Positions 32,377 through 43,877 of a stretch of 64,000 nucleotides of DNA are shown here, one piece after another. The position numbers and the translations under genes are program-made. Source of the stretch: Dictyophora rubrovolvata (Eukaryota > Basidiomycota > Agaricomycetes > Phallales > Phallaceae); the NCBI GenBank assembly GCA_029959195.1, contig CP114126.1, forward strand, positions 1,612,001-1,676,000, given 5' to 3'. Under the pieces are notes generated by a model. It had not been told where the DNA came from, made no database searches, and worked only from the letters and a program-made list of their open reading frames with translations. How positions within the stretch are numbered: position 1 is the first letter of the stretch; the number at the start of each line of letters is the position of its first letter.

Positions 32377-33460
32377 ATGTCCTCTTCCGAGTCTTCTCAA
32401 AAATGCTCTTGGCCAATGTGCCGACGTTTAGGTATACGACGATGCACCCAATGCAAAGGCGCTGATCCAGAGTCCTATTATTGTAGTTCGGAGTGCCAAA
32501 AACACGTGTGTAACCATCCATTTCTTCGTGTTTTTTTTCGAAATTCCATCGCGTCTGTAGGACTGGCCATCCCACAAAAAATTCTGTGGAAAGTGAGTAA
32601 AAGTATAGTACTGTTACATTCATACATGACCCACCAACGCGCTTTTTCAGGCAGGTATACGTATTCGACGTCGAACTGCTAGACATCACAGATCCTAAAA
32701 TTACTCGCAAAGTGGCCGTACCTTCTTGGTGGACTTTCAAACGGTTCCATTTCGTACTTCAATACATCTTCCTACCTTGGCAAAACTATCACCTCCACAC
32801 ATTCCAATTCCTTGAAGACGATCCTGTTCGCTTTAACTCTGTTTATGGGCAAGAAATTCTATTGGAGCTCGGTCGTAAAGGAGATGGTGGAAGTTTCGAC
32901 TCGGGTAACTGGTTCGACGAACGAAAGGTCAAGCTCTTTGATGTGTTTGAAGAAGATGGACGACTCCGATCCCAGGTCTTGTTTAATGGCAACATCTCAC
33001 CTTTACTGTATCGGTACGACTTTTAAGTAATGCGAATATCGCTCATGATAATCGATTAAATTGACCGGTCAACCATAATAGGATAACTGGGAACACAAAA
33101 TCACTTTTGTGAAATCAGAATTAGCATGCGCCGCTAGACCGCTCGTGAAGGAAGCCGTCGGATGTGGTCCCGTTGAAGATTGTGGTTCAATTCCCGGCTG
33201 GGAAAGAGTAAAAAAAGGCTTTCGCTGCTACTGAACCAACGCCAGAACAAGACGACCTCATACAATGGGCCAAAGATGTTTCCTGCCGCCAAAAGTAGCT
33301 CTTGCGTTTATAATTTTTGACTCACTTACGCTAACACAATCGCAGTTTCAATGCCTTTGAAGAGCCTAGTATAACCCAGCTTAACGATGAAAGTCGTTGG
33401 GAAACCTATGAGATGACATACAAAGACGACGAACGCATGGGCAATCGGTTTATAGCATAG
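32377..33460 (+). pseudogene. P2: MYND/pRiA4b ORF-3-like copy with two lesions
   Basis: The exon pattern equals P1 and P3: 32377-32505, 32561-32592, 32651-33026, 33082-33294 and 33346-33460. The MYND finger and the ORF-3-like domain are intact up to Y-R-Y-D-F. There the codon before the splice donor (G in the other copies) is TAA at 33024-33026. In exon 4 a run of seven A (33210-33216) is one base longer than the aligned frame needs, so V-K-K-A-F-A-A is shifted. The last exon still reads F-E-E-P-S-I-T-Q-L-N. Translation would stop at about residue 178. Decay looks recent because the rest is well conserved. Confidence 0.75.
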
Positions 33461-33990
33461 GTATAAACGTGGGTTCTCGCGAGCAAAAGAAGGCTTAGTG
33501 TTCAAGTAACACAAAAATGAAGCGAAACATTAGCACGTATTTCATCCAAGCTATGCTCTAGTATCTGAATACAGTTCTTTCTACTATTCTTCGGGCTCTT
33601 AACGCGATTCATCGCTAAGTGATTGCCGCGACGCCGGCGCCATGACCGAGTCAAGAGCTAGTCAAGGGCGTATGAGGTGTTATTACTCGTCGCGCAGAAA
33701 TTAGGTCCTATTGTTATTTGTTTGTTTAAGTGTCCGGGGTTACTTTGATATTTCTAAGGACATGTTTAGTCCTTTCCGCGTCCATTGCAAGCATAATAAT
33801 CTTCCCTCCTCCTGGTCCTTCGCATTCCATTATTGTCCCCAAGTCCTCATAATTTCGTATATTAATATTCACTGCAATTATTAATGGACCCACACTTCGA
33901 ACACCCCTTGATTCATCGCGGGTCTCAATTCTCGAAAAACTTTCCTCAACACTTTGATATTTCATACCTGTCATACCGTTTATCTTCACA

Positions 33991-35150
33991 ATGGCAAGCA
34001 TTCCACAACTGGAAAATGCGCTGGAAGGTAGTACTCTCGTTGGGCCACCTCAAAAATGCTCCAGCTCGTCATGCCAGAATCAAGGACTTCTGCTATGCAC
34101 CAGATGCAAGGAGGCTAAACCGGAGACCTATTACTGCAGTCAGATGTGTCAAAAAATGGTATGTTATCATTCTTTATATATTTCCACATATTTACCTTGT
34201 TGGTAGGACTGGGAATCCCATAAAACTTTCTGTAATGAGTGAGCATAACCTACTTTGGCACCGATTCCGTTAAACTACAACGACTCACACCGTGCGCTTT
34301 TCCAGACAAGCGTATATATTTGACGTCGAAATCCTGGATTCCAGCAATCCAAAGATTGTCCGCACAGTCGCCGTTCCCTCTTGGTGGACTTTCAAACAGC
34401 TTCACTACGTCCTTCAGTACATCTTCCTACCTTGGCAGAACCATCATCCACACACGTTCCAATTCCTCGGGAACGATCCCGAAAGCTACTCCCGGAAAGA
34501 AGTCCTTTTAGAGCTTTATGAAGAAGGCTCTTTCGAAATATACAAAGACTATATCACCGATAATTGGCTCGATGAACGATGGGTTAGGCTCTCTTCCGTG
34601 TTCGGAGGCGATGGCATGCAACGACGGCGGGTCATGGTGAACGGGGCCATCGCACCATTAGTGTACGCATATGACTTTGGTGTGAGTAACACGCATTTTC
34701 TTTATGCGCAAGATGAGTTGGGTATATTCGAACGGCTCAACCGTAATCTACAGGGTAGTTGCTGGGACCACAAAATTACATTCGTAGGGACAGAATTGGC
34801 ACGCGCCGCTAGACCGATCATAAAGAAAGCTGTTGGATGTGGTCCCATTGAAAATTGCGGGGGAATTCACGGCTGGAACAGAGTAAAAGAAGCATTCGAA
34901 GCTGTTTCACCTACACGCGAACAAGGACAGCGCAGACAATGGGCCAGATTGGCTTCCGAGCGTGCAGAGTAAATCACTTCTCCATTATCTCTGCCAGGTT
35001 TGGCTGATACACGTGTATGACAGTTTTGATGCATTAAGAGAGCCCGATGTAATGGAGCTTAACCACGAAGTTCGCTGGGAGGCTTATTTGAAGGTATTAC
35101 AAAGGACTGAGCGGGGGGAGAAAGGATACTACTGCTTCTTTACTGGTTAG
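33991..35150 (+). CDS. P3: MYND finger plus pRiA4b ORF-3-like protein
   Basis: The exons are 33991-34158, 34207-34238, 34306-34681, 34754-34968 and 35024-35150, giving 305 residues in phase. The N-terminus is 14 residues longer than in the paralogs. The MYND finger (about 23-66) has all eight ligands. The ORF-3-like core shows Y-I-F-D-V-E-I-L, V-A-V-P-S-W-W-T-F and H-P-H-T-F-Q-F, then A-V-G-C-G-P-I-E-N. Intron 3 (72 bp) contains no stop and could be retained in frame, but the position matches the real intron of P1. It lies directly downstream of P2 and upstream of a TPR-MYND gene. Confidence 0.75.
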
Positions 35151-35360
35151 GCGTATGTACATAATGTAGGCTCCCTAAAGCCTAGAGGAGGAAGTCAGTC
35201 CTCGAAATGATAACTAGATCTCTTTACACAGATTTTTGCAATGCAACCCGATCTGCTCGCTGGGTGTGAATTTATAACCTCTAGAGAAAACCTATTTTCG
35301 ATGATTAGAAAGCTTTAGCACAGAACTTCCGAGTTACCTAGTAAGATACATCTCGGATCA

Positions 35361-36235
35361 ATGGAAGTGATTGTTCAGATTATGCAATCTTCTCAAGCTC
35401 TGCGTCACGCGTCACGGATACCTTTGAGGTTCCAGTCCGCGTGCCCGCCATCACTAGCAACCATGTCAGCGGCAGCCAAACGCAAAACGTTCACCGTATC
35501 TGCCTCGTCAAATTTTGATGACTTCAGGGCTCTGCAAGAGTCTGGCCGACTCAACAACGAAGCACGAGCACTCAGTGCCCAGGGTGAACATGAAAAGGCC
35601 GAGAAGATGATGCAAGAAGCCTTGAGCATCACGCTCAGAGTCGCCGGGGGAAATAATTTATCCGCTGCTCTTGGATATCAAAACCTGGGGGAAATTCAGT
35701 ACAAAAGGGGTAATTATGACGACGCGGAAAAGAATTTCAGGAAAGCGTTGCGTCTTCGAGAGGATGCAGAGAACAACCCAATGGATGGGGGAAATGTTTC
35801 ATTTGACATATCTGTATCCAGAGAGAGCATTGCCCAGGTTTATGAGGCTCGGGGTAAATTGGACGAAGCGAAAAGTTTTCGGGATGGCGTGAGACCAAAT
35901 CATGTTTGTGCTTGGGAGAAGGTGAGAACTGTTTCATTACTACAGTCTTCAAAAGACGTCTGAATTTTATTTTTTTTTGAATCGGTTAGTGCCCACTTGT
36001 TCTTGTTTCACCAAGGAAAACTCTGAAAAAATGCGCGAGATGCAAGGCAAGTGCCGCTTGTCATTGTAACCCGGTACAGATGATGCTGAAAATGATTTTT
36101 AGTGCGTATATTATTGCTCCTCTCCATGTCAGGAAAGTATACTGTTTGTTTCATTTTCCTTCGGACAAAGTGTAATGTCTCATATAGAAAGACGACTGGA
36201 AACGTCACAAGCAATTTTGCAAGAAGGTCGACTGA
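35361..36235 (+). CDS. TPR-MYND protein
   Basis: The exons are 35361-35921, 35990-36046, 36103-36136 and 36192-36235, giving 231 residues. Residues about 55-180 contain three TPR-like helical repeats (N-N-E-A-R-A-L-S-A-Q-G, then N-L-G-E-I-Q-Y-K-R-G-N-Y-D-D-A). The C-terminus is a complete MYND finger assembled over four exons: C-A-W-E-K-C, C-A-R-C, Y-Y-C-S-S-P-C, H-K-Q-F-C. Intron 2 begins GCAAGT, the usual form of a GC-AG intron. The last acceptor is the AAAG at 36191, which alone restores the finger. An in-frame second ATG at 35463 is an alternative start. This is a protein-interaction adaptor with unknown partner. Confidence 0.7.
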
Positions 36236-36702
36236 AATTCATAAATCCCCTTTTCTTTACAACGTTGTGATACTGCCAGAGTTACTGTATATGACATTCT
36301 CTCAAATAATTCTTGGTTTTTCCAACCTTCACTTATTTGCTAAAGTCGTGGGCCGTGGCATGTGTCGCAGGACTCGGATTGACATGGGTAGACTCGCAAT
36401 CTTCTTCTCCTAAACATATACAGCGTGGCGGCACGCCCGGGTTCCTTGGTACAAAAGTGTTCTTTCTCCTCATTACGCGTCTTTTCAAATAGCAAATTAG
36501 TCTGTCGGGACGCGCGTGATGAGCAATCGAGCCTCTATCAGCATTATTGACATTTACTGCGAGACCATCTAATAATCTAATGCCGAGGACACCGCGTCGC
36601 GTGACTCGAATTGTCACACAATTTACACAACGCGGCCACTCTTTCACGAAAACCCTTACACACGGCTACTTCTAATTTCATTATCTGGAAACGAACCATC
36701 AT
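36236..36702. other. Intergenic, TPR-MYND to BTB array
   Basis: About 470 bp without supported coding sequence. It holds the 3' flank of the TPR-MYND gene and the promoter of the first BTB gene. Confidence 0.4.
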
Positions 36703-37810
36703 ATGACTGCCGAACAAAACGGAGAAGAAAGACCCTCCAAGCGACAACGCACAGGAACGAACGAGTCAAACGACTTTTATTTCGATAAAAATTTTTATTT
36801 TGACGATGGAAATATCATTCTGGTGACGGAGGGCAGGGCTTTCAAGATCCACAAAGGCGTTTTATCTCGACATTCGGTGTTTTTTCGCGACATATTCGCT
36901 CTTGCCAACGAGTCTTCTGGATCAGAAAGCCATGAAGGTTGCCAAATCTTACGATTGCCTGATTCGAAGCAGGATGTGGTCTACCTGCTGCAGGCACTGT
37001 ACGATAACATGTACGTATTTGCAACATTCCATAAATGAAGGATTTCGTCATGACTGATCCAAAATTACATGTATTAGAGTCCCTTCACCCGATGACTCCG
37101 CCGAACTTTCCCGTCTCTTGCGGATATCTAACAAATACCTGGCTCCCAAACTGTTTAAACGGACAGTAGAAACCCTAGAAAGAGCGATACCCACCACATA
37201 CGAAGACTATAAAGCCGCCCTGAATACAGGACGTGAATATGCCAACATAAACGTTGCGGTCGCTGCAATTACAACAGGGACCGACATATTCTTACCAATC
37301 CTTTTCTATGAGTTTTCCAAAATAACCAACCCACGTAAATTAGATGCACTACCCGCTCATATAATTGCCAATATTCTCACTGGTAGCCACCTTATACTGG
37401 ATTTTCTCCCGGACGTCTTGAAGACTGTACAGGCGAAGCAGTCCGCTGTGGATACATGTCGTGTCGCGAGTTGTTGGTCTGCTTGGAAGAGGTTCACCTC
37501 TGATGTTGAGCACCGCACTAAAAGGCCTAGACGGCTTTTTTACTCAATGTATAATTTGCTCCATAGTTGGGGTGGAGAGCAGTACATTCTTCCAGGAGAA
37601 TGTTCGTCTTGTAGATCCGCTCGGATTAGCCTTCTTAATGCTGAAGCAAGAAAGATTTGGGATCAGCTTCCGAAAATATACAGCGTCGCCAAGAACTGGG
37701 ATGAGCTGCGAGAAAAGCACAAGAGACTAAAAGAACTGGTGAGTGTGGTTTACAAGTCTCAGTCATATGTGTCCTAAATTATGTCAAAGGACAATGAGAA
37801 TAGTCAATGA
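36703..37810 (+). CDS. BTB/POZ protein, copy 1
   Basis: The exons are 36703-37010, 37078-37738 and 37790-37810, giving 329 residues. The BTB fold covers about 25-130: G-N-I-I-L-V-T-E-G-R-A-F-K-I-H-K-G-V-L, then S-V-F-F-R-D-I-F, then L-L-Q-A-L-Y-D, and the helix after intron 1. The C-terminal half holds a conserved C-x4-C...C-x2-C set (C-R-V-A-S-C and G-E-C-S-S-C), possibly a zinc site, and I-W-D-Q-L-P-K-I-Y. A seven-codon last exon (D-N-E-N-S-Q-stop) is supported by the same arrangement in copies 2-4. BTB proteins often dimerise and act as Cul3 substrate adaptors; no such partner is shown here. Confidence 0.8.
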
Positions 37811-38106
37811 GATATAATCTGATATTTCAAGTTTTATGTAATGCCTATGCTGATAATCAATTTTGCAATATCAATTACAAGTTGTATTATAAGTACAACC
37901 TACCCATCTGAAAAGAGGACTCAAATTTCCTAGCCCATTCAACACTTGCGGTCTAAGGCACCGTTCAACACCGAGGACCTAACGGGAAACAAAATCTGTC
38001 ACCACTTGCAGTGCCCACACCCTCCCACATAAACCCATAAACCCACAGAACGCGACGCGCCCACATACATACATTTCATTCCTAACGACCGTCGATGACA
38101 TAGGCT
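37811..38106. promoter_or_regulatory. Intergenic promoter of BTB copy 2
   Basis: The last 60 bp carry an element (C-G-A-C-C-G-T-C-G-A...GACATAGGCTATGGG) shared with the start of copy 3 and partly copy 4, so promoter and coding DNA were duplicated together. Confidence 0.45.
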
Positions 38107-39215
38107 ATGGGTGCTGCACGAACAGGAGAAGAAAGGTCTCCCAAACGACAACGCACAGAAACGAACGAGTCAATCGACTTTGTTCGTGATAAAGATTACT
38201 ATTTGGACGATGGAAATATCATCCTCGTAGCAGAAGACACGGCTTTCAAGATTCACAAGAGCGTTCTTTCTCGCCATTCCGTAGTTTTTCGCGACATGTT
38301 CCTTCTTGCAAACGGAAACTCGTCTTCATCTTCAGAAAGCCACGGAAGTTGTGAAATATTACGGCTATCTGATTCGAAGCAGGACATAATCTGCCTGTTG
38401 CGGGCTCTATATGATAATATGTAGGTTTTTTTTTGGCGTCTCTTAACAAAACAAATGTGGTCATCATTTATTGAATGTGTCAGAGTCCTCTCGACGCCCA
38501 ATGAACTTATCGAGCTATCTCGTCTCTTGCAAATCTCTAATAAATACCTCATCCATCGGTTGCTCAAACGGACATTAGAAACCATAGAAAAGGCCATACC
38601 AATTACATACGAGGGCTATAGGGCCACCTTCGAGACACTATACCATGCACCATATAATCATGACGAGCTAAACGTTGGTGTCACCGCAATCGCGACAGGG
38701 ATTGACTTATTTTTACCAACTCTCTTCTACAAATTCTCGATCCAAGAGAATTCTCAATACTACCAGCTTCTTCAATTGCCAAAATTCTCACCGGTATCAA
38801 GCCTACCCTGGAATGTCTGCCGAGTGTCTTCCAGATTGTGAATACGAAGCAGTCCGCTTTGGATACATGCCGTTACCCAACCTGCAGGACTGCCTGGACG
38901 GAATTTTCTTCTAAACTCGAGAGCTACGTCGCAATGCCTAAATGGCTTTACCGCCCTATCGATGTTATGATTTGTATGCGTAGAATCAGGTGTCCGGGGG
39001 AATGTCCGTCATGTAGAAATGCTCGATTTAGTCTGCTGGATACTGAAGCGAGGACGTTCTGGGATCAGCTTCCGAAAATATACAATGTCGCTGAAAGCTG
39101 GGATGAGCTGCGAGAAAGGTGCGACAAACTAAAAGAACCTGTAAGTGTAGTTTGCAAGTTCTAATCATATGTTTCCTAAATGATGTTCAAGGACAACGAG
39201 AATAGTCAACAATGA
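38107..39215 (+). pseudogene. BTB/POZ copy 2, frameshifted
   Basis: The exon plan matches the family: 38107-38420, 38484-39140 and 39192-39215. The BTB part is intact. In exon 2, at about 38737-38765, the copy is 10 bp shorter than copy 3 over the same interval, so the frame shifts in the linker before L-P-A-S-S-I-A-K. The original frame resumes as coding afterwards (T-K-Q-S-A-L-D-T-C-R and so on to the end). The shifted frame stops at 38839-38841. The truncated product would keep the whole BTB domain but lose the cysteine-containing C-terminal domain. Confidence 0.75.
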
Positions 39216-40354
39216 GATATATAATCCATTACTCTGATATTCCCTGATTAGTCGAGTCTTGATACCTACCCTGATAATCAATTCTGTAACCCGTATTATA
39301 ATGATATGCGCCGAGCAGGACGCAGAGAAAGAGAAGGAAACAGTATCAGTGTGGGTCGATGGGGAAGGCGAAAATAATAGGGATATCTTCGTAGTATAGG
39401 AATGAATGGAGGAAGTCAATACAGACCATGTCGAAAGGCCGGTTTCGCAGAGTCTGACAGAGAGAAATCGTAATCTGAAGAGGGGAAAAGTATAAGATGA
39501 TATTCTGGTTTTGGACTACTTATTTTCATATACATATTTTGCCAAGAGTCCGATTGAGAGAAAGAAAGGAACTCTGAGTATCTAAGTGTGAAAGGGGGTG
39601 AAAACGGAATCTAAAACAGAGAAAAACACCGTTAGTGAAGAAAATGCTTTGTAGAGCGGAAATTAAAGAGTTAAGAGAAATGGTACTCTATACAAATCGC
39701 GATTGGAATGCAAGATACAGGGGGAGATTGGAAACAGCAGAGTCAGGAGAGTCGGGGCTGGTACCCTGAAAACAAAAAGGCCTTTTTAAACCACAGCGTC
39801 TACCGTCTGCCATTTCCGCTGGAACTTGGAGTCATCTGAGTGGTCTTCGCTGGAAGGCACACGGGGATTGCACATATACGCGGTTTGGGCTCGCTGTTCC
39901 GACTCGGACTGACACCATGTGCTCTGCCACCTTTGTTTCGTCACGATTCAATGCTCAATCATTGGCTCGTAGTACCTCGTTCCAGTAGAATTGAATTTCT
40001 TAACGGGTTTTCTTCCTAGTCCTTTCTCCCTCTCAACAATAAGTACAGCCCACCCATCGGAAGGAAGGACTCAAATTCCTCAGCCGATTCACCACTTGTG
40101 TCTATATACGCCCAACTGAATTATTTTCACATAATCTAATTTCAATTCAGTGTTCTATTCAGTTATCGGCGCGCCTAATTCTAAGCGACGCTAAACAGAA
40201 TATTGTGATTGTGTAACTACAGGTTTTGCAGGATCCTCACCTGGGCTGCTCGGCGAGACAAACGGGAAAAAATTCCTATTGCCAACACTTGCGGTGTCCA
40301 CATCCATCCATTCATACCCTCCCAACGAGTCAACGACCGTCGACGACATAGGCT
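39216..40354. other. Intergenic, BTB copies 2-3
   Basis: About 1.1 kb with no supported gene. The segment 39330-39760 is purine-rich on the plus strand. The final 100 bp are the duplicated BTB promoter, including the GACGACATAGGCT motif just before the ATG. Confidence 0.4.
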
Positions 40355-41466
40355 ATGGGTGCTGCACAGGCAGAAGAAGAAAGGTCTTCCAAGCGACAAC
40401 GTACAGAAATGAACGAGTCAATCGACTTTGTTCGTGATAAAAATTACTACTTGGACGATGGAAATATCATCCTCGTAGCAGAAAACACGGCTTTCAAGAT
40501 CCACAAGAGCGTTCTTTCTCGCCATTCCATAGTATTTCGCGACATGTTCCTTCTTGCAAACGGAAACTCGTCTTCATCGCCAGAAAGCCACCGAGATTGT
40601 GAAATACTACGACTATCTGATTCGAAGCAGGACATGGTCTGCCTGTTGCAGACTCTATATGACAATATGTAGGTGTTTTTTGACATCTCTTAACTCAATG
40701 TGATCATTATGGATTGAATATATCAGAGTCCTCTCATCCGATGACCTTTTAAAGCTATCCCGTCTCCTGCGAATCTCTAATAAATATCTCATCCATCGTT
40801 TGCTCAAACGGACACTAGAAATAATAGAAAAGGCCATACCTATTACATACGAAAACTATAAGGCTTCCTTTGGGACACCAAGATGGCATGCAGTATATGG
40901 ACATAACGGGTTAAATGTTGGGGTTGCCGCAATCACGACAGGGATCGACATATTTTCGCCAATCCTCTACTACAGATTCTCAATGTGTGGCAATCCAAGC
41001 GATTTGGAGATACTGCCAGCTTCTTCAATTGCCAAGATTGTCGCTGGTATCAAACCTACCCTAGACTGTCTGCCAAGTATCTTCGAGATATTGAAGGCGA
41101 GAAAGTCTGCTTCGGATACATGTCATTCCTCAACCTGCAGGCTTGCTTGGGAGGAACTTTCTTCTACGATCGAGTCATTCCTTGCAACACCTAAATGGCT
41201 TTACGTCCCTATTGAAATCCTGATTCGTATGTGTAGACGGAAGTGGGTAGGGGAATGTTCGTCATGTAGAACTGCCCGAATTAACCTGCTGGATGCTGAA
41301 GCGAAAAAAATTTGGGATCAGCTTCCGCAAATATATAATGTCGCAACAAGCTGGGATGAGCTGCGAGAAAGGTACCACAAACTGAAAGAATCTGTGAGTA
41401 CATTTTCGAAGCTTTAATTCGTATATCTACGATCTAACGTATATATCTAAGGGCGACGACGAGTAG
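40355..41466 (+). CDS. BTB/POZ protein, copy 3
   Basis: The exons are 40355-40668, 40727-41393 and 41452-41466, giving 331 residues. The N-terminal BTB domain shows F-K-I-H-K-S-V-L-S-R-H-S-I-V-F-R-D-M-F and is about 90% identical to copies 2 and 4 in this region. The C-terminal domain has C-H-S-S-T-C-R, G-E-C-S-S-C and I-W-D-Q-L-P-Q-I-Y. The last exon gives G-D-D-E and a stop. All phases close and no lesion is visible. Confidence 0.8.
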
Positions 41467-41735
41467 GCTGAGTCAGTGTCAGTGAAATGCTACTAGTTCG
41501 ATATTCGCTTTAGTTGAGTTTTGGTATGTTTGTAATCAACCTATGTCCTTACTATGATAATGACAATCTATACTGGTTATAATAATATGACGTCAAATAC
41601 CTTATGATCTTGTACTAATGTCCATTAGGTTATCAACTTCTCTCATTGGAAAAGAAGGTTACCGTCAGTCGTCCCTGTTAGAATCCGGCGCACTAAGCGC
41701 CAGTATCACGCCCTATACGCGTAGTACAAGCGCGT

Positions 41736-41896
41736 CACCTCTCCCCTAGTCGTCGTTACCGACCACTAGGGAAGAGGTGAGTAAACCACATCGATACAAT
41801 AACATAGCGTACTTACACACCTGTAGACTAATTAACTTACAGGTAATATAAGTCGTCGTTACCGACCACTAGGGAAGAGACTAATTAACTTACAGT
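41736..41896. repeat. Inverted repeat and flanking direct repeats
   Basis: A hairpin-forming element spans 41736-41779: 19 nt arms CACCTCTCCCCTAGTCGTC and GACCACTAGGGAAGAGGTG with two mismatches around a 6 nt loop. The loop plus right arm (GTCGTCGTTACCGACCACTA...) recurs at about 41849-41880. AGACTAATTAACTTACAG occurs twice, at about 41826 and 41879. This looks like a small repeat expansion or a transposon footprint at the duplication junction. Confidence 0.6.
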
Positions 41897-41949
41897 CCCC
41901 GAGTACCTACTGCTTCGCGATATCCTCCGAATTTCTACTTCATGACTTA

Positions 41950-42238
41950 CACATGCTTAGTACGCATACTCAAGATCGAACAAGGACATTCCGTCTCTTT
42001 GCAAACCGTAAGAGACTATAACAAGTGAAGTCGGCGTCATCCCTTCCATCATTTTTTCTGCATCATAAACGCACAAGATGAGACACAAAGAAAGAGACGA
42101 TTATGGGGAAAAAAATGTACTAAACTTTCAGATCTTGTCAACCTTAATTTTTCACGAACCTCTTCGTGATTCCCGTTATAACTTTCCATACAATCTATAC
42201 CAGGTGAAAGAACAAGATTTTGGTCTTCGTTAAATAGC
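41950..42238 (-). pseudogene. Duplicated 3' end of MTO1
   Basis: This segment aligns with 44490-44780, the last two exons of the MTO1 gene, on the same strand. It includes the TTGCAAACCG...GACGCCGAC block of the final exon and the CTTCGTGAA...AATTTTTCA block of the one before. A four-base insertion and other changes break the frame. It has no upstream exons. Confidence 0.8.
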
Positions 42239-42243
42239 CCTTA

Positions 42244-42430
42244 CAAGTTCTAGTCATATATTTCCTGAATGATGTTCAAGGACAACGCGGAGAATAGCCA
42301 ACAATGAAATGTGAAATCCATTACTTTGCCATTGCTTTGATTTTTTGATTAGTCGATTTTGATACCTAATATTATGATAATCAATTCAACAATGAGTTTG
42401 TATAAATAAGTAGGGCAGCGCACCCAGGAC
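42244..42430 (+). pseudogene. Relic of a BTB-gene 3' end
   Basis: This matches 39155-39310, the last intron, last exon and 3' flank of BTB copy 2, for example GATGTTCAAGGACAACG and the block ending GATAATCAATTC. No BTB coding sequence precedes it. It lies directly after the MTO1 fragment. Confidence 0.75.
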
Positions 42431-42764
42431 TAACAACCACGGACCACCCCGTGTCGATGGTTCACCCAAGGTTCACCTTGTTGAAAAACTGTGACGCTCG
42501 CATGACTAATACACGAAATCCGCGGATTGCTGGTGGCAGCCAGTAGTATTTCTTTCTCATATTTCTAACTTTCGTTCTCCAGAATATGTCCGTAATAATT
42601 TTCTAATACACGATCCTCTTTTCTTCCCTCTATTGCCTCTAATATCGTGTAATCCCAATAAACCTAACACCAACGGGAAAAAAAATCTATCGCCGACATA
42701 CACAGAACGCGACGCGACCACACACAGCCATTAAATACCCACCCAACGACGACCACAGGCTAGT

Positions 42765-43877
42765 ATGGGTGTCACACAAGCAGGAGAAGAAAGGTCTTTC
42801 AAAAGACAACGCACAGAAACGAACCAGCCAATCGACTTTGTTCGTGATAAAGATTACTATTTGGACGATGGAAATATCATTCTCGTAGCAGAAGACACGG
42901 CTTTCAAGATCCACAAGAGCGTTCTTTCTCGCCATTCCGTAGTTTTTCGCGACATGTTTCAACTTGCAAACGGAAATTCTTCATCTTCAGAAAGCCACGA
43001 AAATTGCGAAATATTACGGCTATCTGATTCGAAGCAGGACATGGTCTGCCTGTTGCGGGCTCTATACGATGTCATGTGGGTATTTTTTTGGGATCTCTTA
43101 ACCAAACGTGGTCATCATTTATCGAATGTACCAGAGTCCCCCATGAACTTATCAAGCTATCCTGTCTCTTGCGAATCTCACATAAATATCTCATCCATCG
43201 CTTGCTCAAACTGACATTAGAGAACATAGAGAAGGCCATACCTATTACATACGAAGACTATAAGGCCTCCTTTATGAAACTAGGACATATAGAATATGGA
43301 CATAAAGAGTTAAACGTTGCGGCCACCGCAATCACGACAGGGGTCGACATATTTTTACCAATCCTCTACTACAAATTCTGGACATTTCGCGATCCAAGCG
43401 AACTCGAGGAGCTACCAGCTTCTTCACTCGCCAAGATCCCCACTGGTATTAAACCTACCACAGATTGTCTGTCGAAGGTCATCCAAATTGTGAAGACGAG
43501 GCAGTCCGCTTCGGATACATGCTATTCCTCAAACTGCAAGCTTGCCTGGGAGAAATTTTCTTCCATATTTAAGAACTTCGCTGCAGTACCTGGGATGATT
43601 TACTGCCCTATCGATTATATTATTCATATTATGCCCACACAGTTTCCACAGGAATGTCCGTCGTGTAGAACTGCTCGAACCAACTTGCTGGATGCTGAAG
43701 CGAAAAAGTTTTGGGATCAGCTTCCGAAAATATTCAATATCGCTGAAAGCTGGGATGAGCTGCGAGAAAGGTACCACAAACTAAAAGAACCTGTGAGTAC
43801 ATTTTCGAAGCTTTAACCTTATATTTACGATCTAAATTATATCCAAGGCCGATGAGGATAATAGCCAAAGTCAGTGA
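42765..43877 (+). CDS. BTB/POZ protein, copy 4
   Basis: The exons are 42765-43075, 43135-43792 and 43848-43877, giving 332 residues. The BTB domain is nearly identical to copies 2 and 3. The linker is slightly shorter (V-P-H-E-L after intron 1). The C-terminal domain keeps C-Y-S-S-N-C-K, Q-E-C-P-S-C and F-W-D-Q-L-P-K-I-F. The last exon reads A-D-E-D-N-S-Q-S-Q and stop. It lies tail to tail with MTO1 at a distance of about 620 bp. Confidence 0.8.

Noticed and set aside
34682-34753. In-frame 24-residue insertion in P3 (V-S-N-T-H-F-L...)
   Set aside because: It corresponds to the position of intron 3 in P1 and P4, and has GTGAGT and CTACAG ends.
39330-39760. Purine-rich block between BTB copies 2 and 3 as a possible satellite
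   Set aside because: Composition is biased, but no regular repeat period is visible.
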